64,000 bases of DNA from JAICKM01 sp050998805 (lineage in GTDB: Bacteria > Chloroflexota > Chloroflexia > QHBQ01 > JAICKM01): NCBI GenBank assembly GCA_050998805.1, contig JBPCPV010000018.1:62001-126000 (forward strand). Reading direction: 5' to 3'. Shown piece by piece: positions 41,709 through 49,782 of the stretch. The translations under genes were made by a program, and so were the position numbers. How positions within the stretch are numbered: position 1 is the first letter of the stretch; every line of letters starts with the position of its first letter. The notes beneath the pieces were generated by a model. It ran no database searches, had not been told where the DNA came from, and saw only the letters and a program-made list of their open reading frames with translations.

Positions 41709-42925
41709 GCAAGACGTCCTATGACCTGATCGTGATCGGCGCGGGCATCGTCGGCCTGGCAACCGCCCGCGAACTGCTGCTCCGCCGGCCGGGCCTGCGC
41801 CTCCTGGTGCTGGAGAAGGACGCCGAGATCGCTGCCGAGCAGAGCGGCCACAACAGCGGGGTGATGCACGCCGGGATCTACTACAAGCCCGGTTCGCTCA
41901 AGGCCACTCTCTGCACGACCGGCGTCCGCCTGCTCTTCGACTACTGCGAGCAGCGCGGCATCCCGGTAGACCGCTGCGGCAAGGTGATCGTGGCAACCGA
42001 GGACGAAGAGCTGCCCCGCCTCGACGACCTCTACGAGCGCGGCGTCGCCAACGGGGTTCCGGGCCTGGAGCGTATCGGCCACGAGCGGCTCCGCGAGATC
42101 GAGCCGCACGCCGCCGGCATCGCCGCCATCTGGTCGCCGAACACCTCCATCGTGGACTTCCGCCGGGTGGCGCGAGCCTATGCGGACGACATACGCAGCG
42201 CCGGGGGCACCATCGTCACAAGCTGCGCGGTGAGGCGCATCCGCCGGACCTCGGAGGGCATCCACATCGGCACAGAGCGCGGCGGCCTAGCCACACGCGG
42301 CCTGATCGCCTGCGCCGGTCTACAGGCTGACCGCCTGGCAGAGATGGCCGGGGCGAGACTCGAAGTGAAGATCGTCCCATTCCGGGGCGATTACTATGTG
42401 CTGAGGCCCGAACGCCGCCACCTTTGCCGTGGGCTGATCTACCCGGTGCCCGACCCCAGCCTGCCCTTCCTCGGCGTCCACTTCACGAAGCGGATCGACG
42501 GCGAGGTCTGGGCAGGGCCGAACGCAGTGCTCGCCTTCTCCCGCCAGGGCTATCGGAAGCAGGACGTCAACCTCGGCGACCTCCGCGAACTCGCCTCCTA
42601 TCCCGGCTTTTGGCGCATGGCCCGCGCCTACTGGCAGACCGGCGCGAACGAGATCTACCGCGACTTCGTGAAGGCGGCGTTTCTGCGCTCGCTCCAACGC
42701 TACGTGCCCGAATGTACCGCCGCCGACATCTTGCCCGGCCCGTCCGGTGTGCGCGCCCAGGCGGTTCGGGCCGACGGAGCGCTGGTGGACGATTTCATGG
42801 TCTACACCGCCCGCAACATGGTCCATGTCCTCAACGCCCCATCTCCCGCCGCCACGTCCTCGCTAGCAATCGCCCGTCTCATCGCAGACCGCGCCGCCGA
42901 GACGTGCGAAGTTCTGAACCCTTGA
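41705..42925 (+). CDS. lhgO: L-2-hydroxyglutarate oxidase (LhgO-type FAD oxidoreductase)
   Basis: A 406-residue FAD enzyme of the DAO family. The dinucleotide loop DLIVIGAGIVGLATARELL starts the chain; EQSGHNSGVMHAGIYYKPGSLKA and the end GPSGVRAQAV ... NAPSPAATSSLAIA are close to LhgO, which oxidises L-2-hydroxyglutarate, a metabolic by-product. GTG start overlaps the dual-OB gene stop, so it belongs to the DUF488 run. Its 3' end overlaps the opposite galE-like gene by 47 bases. Confidence 0.87.
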   Translation: MSKTSYDLIVIGAGIVGLATARELLLRRPGLRLLVLEKDAEIAAEQSGHNSGVMHAGIYYKPGSLKATLCTTGVRLLFDYCEQRGIPVDRCGKVIVATEDEELPRLDDLYERGVANGVPGLERIGHERLREIEPHAAGIAAIWSPNTSIVDFRRVARAYADDIRSAGGTIVTSCAVRRIRRTSEGIHIGTERGGLATRGLIACAGLQADRLAEMAGARLEVKIVPFRGDYYVLRPERRHLCRGLIYPVPDPSLPFLGVHFTKRIDGEVWAGPNAVLAFSRQGYRKQDVNLGDLRELASYPGFWRMARAYWQTGANEIYRDFVKAAFLRSLQRYVPECTAADILPGPSGVRAQAVRADGALVDDFMVYTARNMVHVLNAPSPAATSSLAIARLIADRAAETCEVLNP

Positions 42926-43844
42926 AGTACTCCACGGTGCGCGCCAACCCCTCGCCGAAGGGGACAACCGGCGTGTAGCCGAGCGCATCGCCGATCTTCG
43001 TGATGTCGGCCTGCGAATCGCGCACATCGCCCGCGCGCGGGGCTTCGTAGACCGGCGCGAGGTCCGTGCCGAGGATCGCGTTCAGATGCGCGACGAGCTC
43101 GAGCAGCGAGATCCGGTCCCCGCAGGCGACGTTGAAGTAGCCGGAGACCTCGGCTGGGGCCTCAGCAGCCAGCAGGTTCGCCTCCACCACGTTATCAATG
43201 TAGGTGAAGTCGCGCGACTGCCGCCCATCGCCGTAGATCGTCGGCGCGTTCCCATGCAACATCGCGGTCAGGAAGCGGGGGATCACAGCTGCGTAGGCAG
43301 ACTGCGGGTCTTGGCGGGGGCCGAAGACGTTGAAATACCGCAACGCCACGGTCGGCAGGCCGTAGACAGCGGTGAAAGCCGTGCAATAACGCTCCGCCGC
43401 CAGCTTCGAGACGCCGTAAGGAGAGATCGGCTCAACCACCATCGTCTCAACTTTCGGCAGCGTCGGGCTGTCGCCGTAGACCGAGGACGACGAAGCGATG
43501 ACCACCCGCGACACGCCGGCGTCGCGCGCCGCGAGCAGCACGTTCAGCGTGCCGGTGACGTTGACCTCGTTCGCGTTCAGCGGGTCGGCCACCGAGCGCG
43601 GCACCGAGACTAGCGCCGCCTGGTGCAGCACCACATCCATTCCGGCCACAGCCCGCCGCACCGCGTCAGCGTCGCGCAGGTCGGCCTCGATGAACTCAAT
43701 TTCGCCGTTGAACCGCTCCAAGTTCGCCATGTAGCCGGTCTCAAGGTTGTCGAGCACGCGCACGGCCTTGCCCGAGCGCAGCAGGGCCTCAACCAGGTTC
43801 GACCCGATAAACCCAGCCCCGCCGGTGATCAAGTAGTTTCGCAA
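42879..43844 (-). CDS. NAD-dependent UDP-sugar epimerase (GalE-like)
   Basis: A 321-residue extended short-chain dehydrogenase: NAD loop NYLITGGAGFIGSNLVEAL, ASSSSVYGDSP, catalytic SPYGVSKLAAERY and YFNVFGPRQDP. Such enzymes interconvert UDP-glucose/galactose or their N-acetyl forms; the RQDP.SAYAAVIP stretch is seen in UDP-GlcNAc 4-epimerases too. The start is TTG with AAGGAGA five bases upstream; the long upstream frame runs over galK. Overlaps galK by 16 bases, which supports a galactose role. Confidence 0.88.
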   Translation of the reverse strand: MRNYLITGGAGFIGSNLVEALLRSGKAVRVLDNLETGYMANLERFNGEIEFIEADLRDADAVRRAVAGMDVVLHQAALVSVPRSVADPLNANEVNVTGTLNVLLAARDAGVSRVVIASSSSVYGDSPTLPKVETMVVEPISPYGVSKLAAERYCTAFTAVYGLPTVALRYFNVFGPRQDPQSAYAAVIPRFLTAMLHGNAPTIYGDGRQSRDFTYIDNVVEANLLAAEAPAEVSGYFNVACGDRISLLELVAHLNAILGTDLAPVYEAPRAGDVRDSQADITKIGDALGYTPVVPFGEGLARTVEYFKGSELRTSRRRGLR

Positions 43845-45019
43845 GTGATCTCCTTCTGCATATAAGACGCGCCGGCCATCGGCCTGCACCGGTACATCGG
43901 GGCGCGGAGGCCCGTCCGGCGCTCGTACTCCGCGACCACATCTGCGGCGAAGCGCGGCAAAGCCGACGCCTCCATCAGGTGGACCGTGGAGCCGCCGAAG
44001 CCGCCGCCCGTCATCCGCGCCCCAAGCACGCCCTCGCATTCCGCTGAGAGCGAGACAAGCAAATCTACCGGCGGCACGGTGATTTCGTAGTCGTCGCGCA
44101 TACTCGTGTGCGACGCGAGCATGAGTCGCCCGAAGCGGTTCATGTCGCCCGCTCTCAGCGCGGCGGCGCTCTCAAGCACGCGCACGTTCTCCGTCACGAC
44201 ATGGCGCACCCGCCGCAGAATAGTCGGCGGAAGCTCGGCTCCGCAGCGGTCGAGGTCGGCCTGCGTCACGTCGCGCAGAGCCGCGATCCGCCGCCCTGGT
44301 AAGAGATCCTGCAAGAGGCGCGCGCCCTCCTCGCACTCGCGGCGGCGGGCGTTGTACTCGCTATCCACCAGCCCCCGCTTCACACCCGACTCCACGACGA
44401 CGATTGCCAGGCCATGTTCGTCGAGCGACAACCGCACGACCTCCGACGTCAGGTCGCGGCAGTCGATCAGCAGCGCCGCCCCCTCCTGCGCGAGCGCCGA
44501 GATATACTGGTCCATGATCCCGCTCTGGACGCCGAGGAAATTGTTCTCCGCCCACTGCCCGCAGCGAGCCAGCGCCACCATTGAGAGACGATTCAGCCCG
44601 TGGACCGCGAGGGCCAGCCCGCTCGCCATTTCGAGCGCCGCCGACGAGGAGAGGCCCGCTCCCTGCGGCACATCCCCGGCGCTCAGCGCGTCCATGCCCG
44701 ACACTGGCAGGCCGAACTCTTGCATCGCCATGCCCATACCCTGCACATATGCCGCCCAACGCTGCGCTGCCAGCTGCCGGCTGTCGAGGTCGAACTCCGC
44801 CCACCCGCCGTATTCCCGCGACCAGAGCCGCACCCGCCTATCCCGGCGACGGGCCGCCACACAGACCACCTCGAACTCAATCGCCATCGGCAGCACGAAG
44901 CCGTCGTTGTAATCGGTATGCTCCCCGATCAGGTTCACCCGCCCCGGCGCGCGCGCAACCACCTCCGCCGTGCGCCCAAAGCAAGAGGCAAACTCGGCCC
45001 GTAGCTCGGCATAGACCAC
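43829..45019 (-). CDS. galK: Galactokinase
   Basis: GHMP kinase that phosphorylates galactose at C1. The 396-residue protein has the galactokinase signature GRVNLIGEHTDYNDGFVLP, the ATP loop GAGLSSSAALEMA, and motif 3 ARMTGGGFGGSTVHL; length is normal. GTG start at 45019, ten bases after the parvulin stop and without a strong site. With the epimerase downstream it makes two steps of the Leloir pathway; galT is not in the window. Confidence 0.94.
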   Translation of the reverse strand: MVYAELRAEFASCFGRTAEVVARAPGRVNLIGEHTDYNDGFVLPMAIEFEVVCVAARRRDRRVRLWSREYGGWAEFDLDSRQLAAQRWAAYVQGMGMAMQEFGLPVSGMDALSAGDVPQGAGLSSSAALEMASGLALAVHGLNRLSMVALARCGQWAENNFLGVQSGIMDQYISALAQEGAALLIDCRDLTSEVVRLSLDEHGLAIVVVESGVKRGLVDSEYNARRRECEEGARLLQDLLPGRRIAALRDVTQADLDRCGAELPPTILRRVRHVVTENVRVLESAAALRAGDMNRFGRLMLASHTSMRDDYEITVPPVDLLVSLSAECEGVLGARMTGGGFGGSTVHLMEASALPRFAADVVAEYERRTGLRAPMYRCRPMAGASYMQKEITCETT

Positions 45020-45028
45020 AGTGTTGGG

Positions 45029-45400
45029 CTACTTCAGCCGCTTGATGACGTGCCAGCCGTAGGGGCTGCTGCTTGCATCGTAATCGGCGATGCCGATCTC
45101 GCCCGGCTGGAGGCGGAAGCCGACATTGCCGAAGGCCCCGACCATGCCGCCGCGCTCGTATTCGCCGCGCGCTGGGCGCTCGCCGTGGTTCGCCATGCCG
45201 TAGATGCCCGGCGGCGAGTCGTCGGTATGGAGGCGCACCAGGTCGTCGAAGTCAACCCCTGCCTGCGCCTGCCGCAGCAGATCGTAAGCCAGTGTCCGCG
45301 CCTCCTCCGCCGTCCGCGTGATCCGCTTGCCGGGCACGCTCCCCTTATAGCCGATCAGTATGTGCTGCACCTCGATGTGCCCCGGTTCCGAATTAGCCAT
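45029..45400 (-). CDS. Parvulin-type peptidyl-prolyl isomerase
   Basis: A 123-residue single parvulin domain: VQHILIGYKGS, AEEARTLAYDLLRQAQAGVD, FDDLVRLHTDDSP, GGMVGAFGNVGFRLQPGEI, SPYGWHVIKRLK. No signal peptide, so cytoplasmic. The ATG at 45400 has GGAGAG close upstream. It heads galK-galE. Confidence 0.9.
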   Translation of the reverse strand: MANSEPGHIEVQHILIGYKGSVPGKRITRTAEEARTLAYDLLRQAQAGVDFDDLVRLHTDDSPPGIYGMANHGERPARGEYERGGMVGAFGNVGFRLQPGEIGIADYDASSSPYGWHVIKRLK

Positions 45401-45425
45401 GTCTACTCTCCTCATCTAAAGTGGT

Positions 45426-45446
45426 CAGCCGTCAGCCATCAGCCGA
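45426..45446 (+). repeat. Heptamer array (CAGCCGT type)
   Basis: CAGCCGT, CAGCCAT, CAGCCGA in register, running into the 30-base dispersed repeat. Confidence 0.7.
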
Positions 45447-45474
45447 GATTCTTCGCTGCTCTCAGAATGACAGT
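45446..45474 (-). repeat. Dispersed 30-base repeat, copy 3
   Basis: Complement of the repeat at 8586-8617 (AGATTCTTCGCTG, then AGAATGACAGT). Lies between two arrays of heptamers in the fabF-parvulin gap. Confidence 0.8.
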
Positions 45475-45488
45475 GGACACCAGCCCAC

Positions 45489-45516
45489 ACTCCGCACTCC
45501 GCACTCCGCACTCCGC
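45489..45516 (+). repeat. Heptamer array (ACTCCGC type)
   Basis: Four perfect ACTCCGC units, ending five bases before the stop codon of fabF. The same family is at 47066-47100. Confidence 0.85.
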
Positions 45517-45521
45517 AATCG

Positions 45522-46802
45522 TCAGTCCCATTTGCGGAAGACCACCGCCGCGTTCTGGCCGCCGAAGCCGAACGTCTGGCTAAGGGCCACACGGATCGGC
45601 GCCGCGCGTGCCTCGTTCGGCACGTAGTCGAGGTCGCACTCGGGGTCGCGTTTGTGGTAGTTGATCGTCGGCGGCAGGATGCCGGTTTCGAGCGACTTGA
45701 CCGTGGCGACCGCCTCGACCGCCCCGCAGCCCGCCAGCAGGTGACCTACCATCGGCTTGATCACGCTGATCGGGATGTGGTAAGCGGCGTCTCCGAAAAC
45801 GGTCTTCACCGCACGGGTCTCCATCAGGTCATTCAGCTCGGTCGCGGTGCCGTGGCCGTTGATGTAATCTATCTCCCCGGGTTCCAGGCCGCTGTTCTCC
45901 ACGGCGCGGCTTATCGCCAGCGCAGCGCCCCGCCCTGTAATGTCGGGGGCGACGATGTGGTAGGCGTCACACGAAGCGCCGTAGCCGATCACCTCCGCAT
46001 AGATATGCGCCCCCCGCGCCAGCGCGTCATCCAGCCGCTCAAGTACGAGTATCGCCGCGCCTTCGCCGGCCACCATCCCGTCGCGGTCGGCGGCGAAGGG
46101 GCGGCACGCGCCCTGCGGGTCGTCGTTGCGCCTGCTCATTGCCCGCGTCGCCGAGAAAGCCGCCAGGCCAAGCTCGCAGATCGGGGCCTCAACCCCGCCA
46201 GCCAGCATCGCCCGCGCCGCCCCCCGGCGGATCATCTCCGCACCCTCGCCGATAGATGTGCTGCTCGCGGCGCACGCGCTCGTCACCGAAGCGTTCGGCC
46301 CCCGCAGGCGGAACTGTATGCCAAGCTGCCCCGCCGGCATGTTCGGCAGTACCATGCCGACGAAAAACGGGCTGATCTTCGGCCCTCCACCCCTCACGAT
46401 GGACCGCATCGCCTCCTCGGTCTCCGGCAGAGATGTCGTGCCCGAGCCAATGAAGACGCCCACATCGTCCCGCCCATCTTCCGGCATCTCTAGGCCCGAT
46501 TCCGCGAGCGCCTGCTTCGCCGCCGAGACGACCAACTGCGTCGGGCGGCTCATGCGCCGGGCTTCTTTGCGGTCTATGAACACCTCGGGGTCGAAGTCCG
46601 TGATCTGCGCCGCGATCCTCGACGGGTACGCAGACGTGTCGAAGCCGGTTATCGGCACCACGCCCGACCGCCCCGCCGTCAGGCTCTCCCATAACTCGTC
46701 CACGCACAGGCCGACAGCCGTGAGCGCGCCCATCCCGGTGATCACCACCCTCCGCGCCGGGTCAGTCTCATATGCAAGGCCCCGCCCCGCCTTCTCCGTC
46801 AT
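45522..46802 (-). CDS. fabF: Beta-ketoacyl-ACP synthase II
   Basis: FabF condenses malonyl-ACP with acyl-ACP in fatty acid elongation. The 426-residue thiolase-fold enzyme has the nucleophile in VTSACAASSTSIGEG (C177), NGHGTATELND (H317) and KPMVGHLLAGCG (K349, H354), completing the Cys-His-His set. The motifs carry slight changes from the usual TACATG and KSMTGH. GAGGAGAG precedes the ATG. No other fab or acpP gene is nearby. Confidence 0.94.
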   Translation of the reverse strand: MTEKAGRGLAYETDPARRVVITGMGALTAVGLCVDELWESLTAGRSGVVPITGFDTSAYPSRIAAQITDFDPEVFIDRKEARRMSRPTQLVVSAAKQALAESGLEMPEDGRDDVGVFIGSGTTSLPETEEAMRSIVRGGGPKISPFFVGMVLPNMPAGQLGIQFRLRGPNASVTSACAASSTSIGEGAEMIRRGAARAMLAGGVEAPICELGLAAFSATRAMSRRNDDPQGACRPFAADRDGMVAGEGAAILVLERLDDALARGAHIYAEVIGYGASCDAYHIVAPDITGRGAALAISRAVENSGLEPGEIDYINGHGTATELNDLMETRAVKTVFGDAAYHIPISVIKPMVGHLLAGCGAVEAVATVKSLETGILPPTINYHKRDPECDLDYVPNEARAAPIRVALSQTFGFGGQNAAVVFRKWD

Positions 46803-46832
46803 CCGCTCTCTCCTCGTCTGCTCAACTTGCGT

Positions 46833-46867
46833 TAGCCGTCAGCTTTCAGCCGTCAGCTTTCAGTACC
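46833..46867 (+). repeat. Heptamer array (CAGCCGT/CAGCTTT type)
   Basis: TAGCCGT, CAGCTTT, CAGCCGT, CAGCTTT, CAGTACC at seven-base steps, in the probable fabF 5' untranslated region. Confidence 0.75.
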
Positions 46868-46893
46868 TTATCAGCTTTCCGGGGCCACGTCAA
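46865..46893 (-). promoter_or_regulatory. Possible fabF promoter
   Basis: Minus strand TTGACG (46893-46888), 17-base spacer, TAAGGT (46870-46865). The -10 is weak and overlaps the last heptamer unit. Confidence 0.4.
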
Positions 46894-46920
46894 GCACAGA
46901 TGTGGGTGCTTGATGCAAAG

Positions 46921-47007
46921 GCGCGTCTGTGGGAGAGTCGCTCCGCGCTCGATTTGCTCACGCATCTGTAAATCATCAGGCACAGGGCCGCTCTCCCACA
47001 GACGCGC
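46921..47007. repeat. Inverted-repeat element, copy 2 (17-bp arms)
   Basis: The arms GCGCGTCTGTGGGAGAG (46921-46937) and CTCTCCCACAGACGCGC (46991-47007) are perfect complements. The 75-base core 46927-47001 matches the element at 22805-22879 in length and sequence. No coding frame of note. Confidence 0.85.
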
Positions 47008-47065
47008 ACCCCAACCGCCGCCGTCCCGGCCGCCTCCCCCGGTCATCCCAACCTCCACCACCGTC

Positions 47066-47100
47066 AATCCGCACTCCGCACTCCGCACTCCGCACTCGTC
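47066..47100 (+). repeat. Heptamer array (ACTCCGC type)
   Basis: AATCCGC, three ACTCCGC and ACTCGTC in register. Confidence 0.85.
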
Positions 47101-47270
47101 TAGGTCTTTCGGAGTATCTTTTGCCTCCAGACCCCGTTTTGCCCCAAAATCTGGCAGTAAATCGCCTCCCAAATGGATATATAAAGTGAGAGGGTAAAAA
47201 TAGCGAGCGATTTACGCGCGAAAAAAGGAGCCGATCACCATATACCGACAACTCACAGCTCAAAACTCCG

Positions 47271-47295
47271 AAAAATCCGTCGAAAGACCGATGCG
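47271..47295 (+). repeat. Dispersed repeat B, copy 2
   Basis: Core ATCCGTCGAAAGACCGAT, one base different from the copy at 7955-7983. Confidence 0.6.
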
Positions 47296-47335
47296 CCCCC
47301 TGATCATACGTCAACCGCCTACCTCCGGCCTTCGT

Positions 47336-47363
47336 AATTCAGAACTCAAAACTCAAAATTAAT
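47336..47363 (-). repeat. Heptamer array (AACTCAA type)
   Basis: AATTCAG, AACTCAA, AACTCAA, AATTAAT. The 22 bases 47333-47354 are the exact complement of 21929-21950. Confidence 0.8.
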
Positions 47364-47477
47364 ATAACCCCCCAGGCACAAATATCAGCCGGAGGCCGAC
47401 CGTCGTACCTGGTGCCGCCCCCGAAAGCTGATAGGACGCTGATAGGTTGCGGGTGCCGAGCGCGGTGGGAGGATCCG

Positions 47478-47486
47478 TGTTATACT
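47478..47486 (+). promoter_or_regulatory. Extended -10 promoter of the SLH esterase gene
   Basis: TGTTATACT, no clear -35; predicted leader about 40 bases. Confidence 0.5.
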
Positions 47487-47532
47487 GTCAAAGAGATGTC
47501 CGGTTGGGATTCGGTGAGGGAGAAGGATACAG

Positions 47533-49770
47533 ATGAGAACATGGGCAACGTGGACGAGGCTGCTCGTCTTCATCGCGCTCTGCATGGCGGCGGGGCTGGC
47601 GATCATAGGCACAACCGGGGCGGCGGGCGCGGAGGCCGGCAAGACCCCCGCGTCCGCTGTGGCCGCCATGCCGCTCGATCCCGGCGTCACCGGATATCCG
47701 AACTCAATGGCCGCCACCGGCGACTCCATCACCCGCGCCTTCGACTCGTCGAGCATCGGCGACAACCCCGCCAACTCCTGGTCCACCGGCACCAACGCCC
47801 AAGTCAACAGCCAGTATCTCCGCATCCTCGCCGCCAACCCGATGATCAACGGCCATACCTACAACGACGCAGTGACCGGCGCGAAGATGACCGCGCTCGC
47901 CGGACAGGCCGCGACCGTCAACACCCAGCAGGTAGATTACGTGACGATCCTCATGGGCGCGAACGATGCCTGCACGTCTACAGAAGGCGGCATGACCCCG
48001 GTCGTCACCTTCAACCAGCAGTTCCAGGCCGCGCTCGACACGCTAGCCTCCGGCTCGCCGAACTCCCGGATCTACGTGTCGAGCATACCGAATATCTACA
48101 ACCTCTGGCTGATCTTGCACACCAACTCGTCAGCCGTCGCGGTCTGGAATAGCGTCGGCATCTGCCAGTCCATGCTGGCGAACCCGACTTCCACCGCCCA
48201 GCCTGACGTAGACCGCCGCGCCCGCGTCAACCAGCGCGTGGTGGACTTCAACACACATCTCGCGAGTGTCTGCGCGACCAATATCCATTGCCGTTTCGAC
48301 AACAACGGCACATATAATTCCAACTTTTTGCCGAGCGATGTTTCGACTATAGACTACTTCCACCCCTCGGTCCCCGGCCAGGCCAAATTGGCCGCCGGAA
48401 CCTACACCACGACCTTCGACTTCACCGATAATGTGCCCCCGGTCTCATCTGCGGTCATCACCCCGACTGGCAACTGTAGTCTGCTCGTCGGCATCACCGC
48501 GACCGATAACGTCGGCGTATCCGGGATCGAGTACAGGCTCGACACTGGCGGCTATGTTCGCTACACCGCGCCGGTCACCATCGCCGCCAACAGCATCATC
48601 ACCTATCGGGCGGTTGACGTGAACGGCAACATCGAGACTTCGCACTCGATCACGGCGCCGCCCTGCTCCTCCGTGACCCCAACGCCCACACCCCCGGCTG
48701 CCACCCGCACGCCCGTCCCACCAACGTCCACTCCTACATCCCTCCCGGCCACTCCCACACCCATATCCTCCACTCCCACGCCCGTCCCGCCTACATCCAC
48801 ACCCATATCCTCCACTCCTACGCCGACTGCCACACCCGTCCCACCGACAGCCACTCCCGTTGGGCCAACGCACACTCCCGTCCCGCCGACAGCCACACCT
48901 CCCGGCCCGACTGCTACAACCGAGCCACTCAACAGCCCGACCCCGACAGCGCCTCCGGTCAACAGCCCGACAGCTACCACCCAGCCGATCAACAGCCCAA
49001 CGGCAACGGAATCCCCTGCCCCCAGCCCAACAGCTACTAGCCTGCCGATCAATAGCCCAACCTCTACGCCCGAGCCGGCCGCCAGCCCCACAGCCACAAC
49101 ACAGCCGGCCATCAGCCCCACAGCCACGGCGCCCCCAGGCAGCACAGCGACACCGACCGCAACGCCTTGTACGATCAACTTCTCCGACGTGCATCAGAGC
49201 GACTACTTCTACAGCCCTGTGCAGTACCTCTACTGCCACGGTGTGATCAGCGGCTACTCCGACGGCACATTCCGCCCATATAACAACACGACGCGGGCGC
49301 AGATGGTCAAGATCGTCGTCCTCGGCTTCGGCAAGGCGATCACCACCCCGACAGGCGGCGCATACAGCTTCAGCGATGCACAGCCGGCCAATCCGTTCTA
49401 CAGCGTGATCGAGACTGCGGCGGCGCGCCAAATCGTCGGCGGCTATACCTGCGGCGCGGCACCCGCCGGTCCCTGCGACAGCCTTCACCGACCCTACTTC
49501 CTGCCGTTCAACCCGGTGACGCGCGGCCAGCTCGCCAAGATAGACGTGCTCGCGGCAGGCTGGGCGCAGATCGAGCCTGCGACCCCGACCTTCACCGATG
49601 TGCCGAGCGTCAGCGCCTTCTACACCGTCATCGAGACCGCGGCCTGCCACGGCGTCGTTAGCGGCTATTCCGACAACACATACCGGCCTTTCAACAACGC
49701 CACACGCGGCCAGATCAGCAAGATCGTCTACCAATCGGTCCTCGGTCCGGTGGCCTGTAGCACGCATTAG
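47533..49770 (+). CDS. Surface SGNH/GDSL esterase with three SLH domains
   Basis: A 745-residue exported protein. Signal peptide (1-33), then an SGNH hydrolase domain (about 50-300): nucleophile S65 in AATGDSITRAF, ILMGANDAC, and the D/H pair in DYFHPSVPGQ. A small beta domain (about 305-385, VSSAVITPTGNCSLLVGITA) and a 160-residue Pro/Thr linker of short repeats follow, then three S-layer homology domains (FSDVHQSDYFYSPVQYLYCHGVISGYSDGTFRP style, split here for length) that bind cell-wall polymers. So it is a wall-attached lipase/esterase. GAGAAGGA lies before the ATG. Confidence 0.88.
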   Translation: MRTWATWTRLLVFIALCMAAGLAIIGTTGAAGAEAGKTPASAVAAMPLDPGVTGYPNSMAATGDSITRAFDSSSIGDNPANSWSTGTNAQVNSQYLRILAANPMINGHTYNDAVTGAKMTALAGQAATVNTQQVDYVTILMGANDACTSTEGGMTPVVTFNQQFQAALDTLASGSPNSRIYVSSIPNIYNLWLILHTNSSAVAVWNSVGICQSMLANPTSTAQPDVDRRARVNQRVVDFNTHLASVCATNIHCRFDNNGTYNSNFLPSDVSTIDYFHPSVPGQAKLAAGTYTTTFDFTDNVPPVSSAVITPTGNCSLLVGITATDNVGVSGIEYRLDTGGYVRYTAPVTIAANSIITYRAVDVNGNIETSHSITAPPCSSVTPTPTPPAATRTPVPPTSTPTSLPATPTPISSTPTPVPPTSTPISSTPTPTATPVPPTATPVGPTHTPVPPTATPPGPTATTEPLNSPTPTAPPVNSPTATTQPINSPTATESPAPSPTATSLPINSPTSTPEPAASPTATTQPAISPTATAPPGSTATPTATPCTINFSDVHQSDYFYSPVQYLYCHGVISGYSDGTFRPYNNTTRAQMVKIVVLGFGKAITTPTGGAYSFSDAQPANPFYSVIETAAARQIVGGYTCGAAPAGPCDSLHRPYFLPFNPVTRGQLAKIDVLAAGWAQIEPATPTFTDVPSVSAFYTVIETAACHGVVSGYSDNTYRPFNNATRGQISKIVYQSVLGPVACSTH

Positions 49771-49782
49771 TGGAGGTCTAGA

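Larger units (their letters stand above)
46803..47532. other. 730-base intergenic region rich in repeats
   Basis: No gene is seen. It holds the fabF promoter (46865-46893), heptamer arrays at 46833-46867, 47066-47100 and 47336-47363, the inverted-repeat element at 46921-47007, dispersed repeat B at 47271-47295 and an extended -10 at 47478-47486. A more AT-rich centre (about 47155-47225) has a 9-base inverted pair, GTAAATCGC (47157-47165) and GCGATTTAC (47207-47215). Confidence 0.7.

Noticed and set aside
45489..47100. Possible CRISPR because of regular short repeats
   Set aside because: Units are seven bases with no spacers; no cas genes are in the window.
47157..47215. Replication iterons in the AT-richer gap
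   Set aside because: A single 9-base inverted pair is not enough, and no replication protein gene is adjacent.
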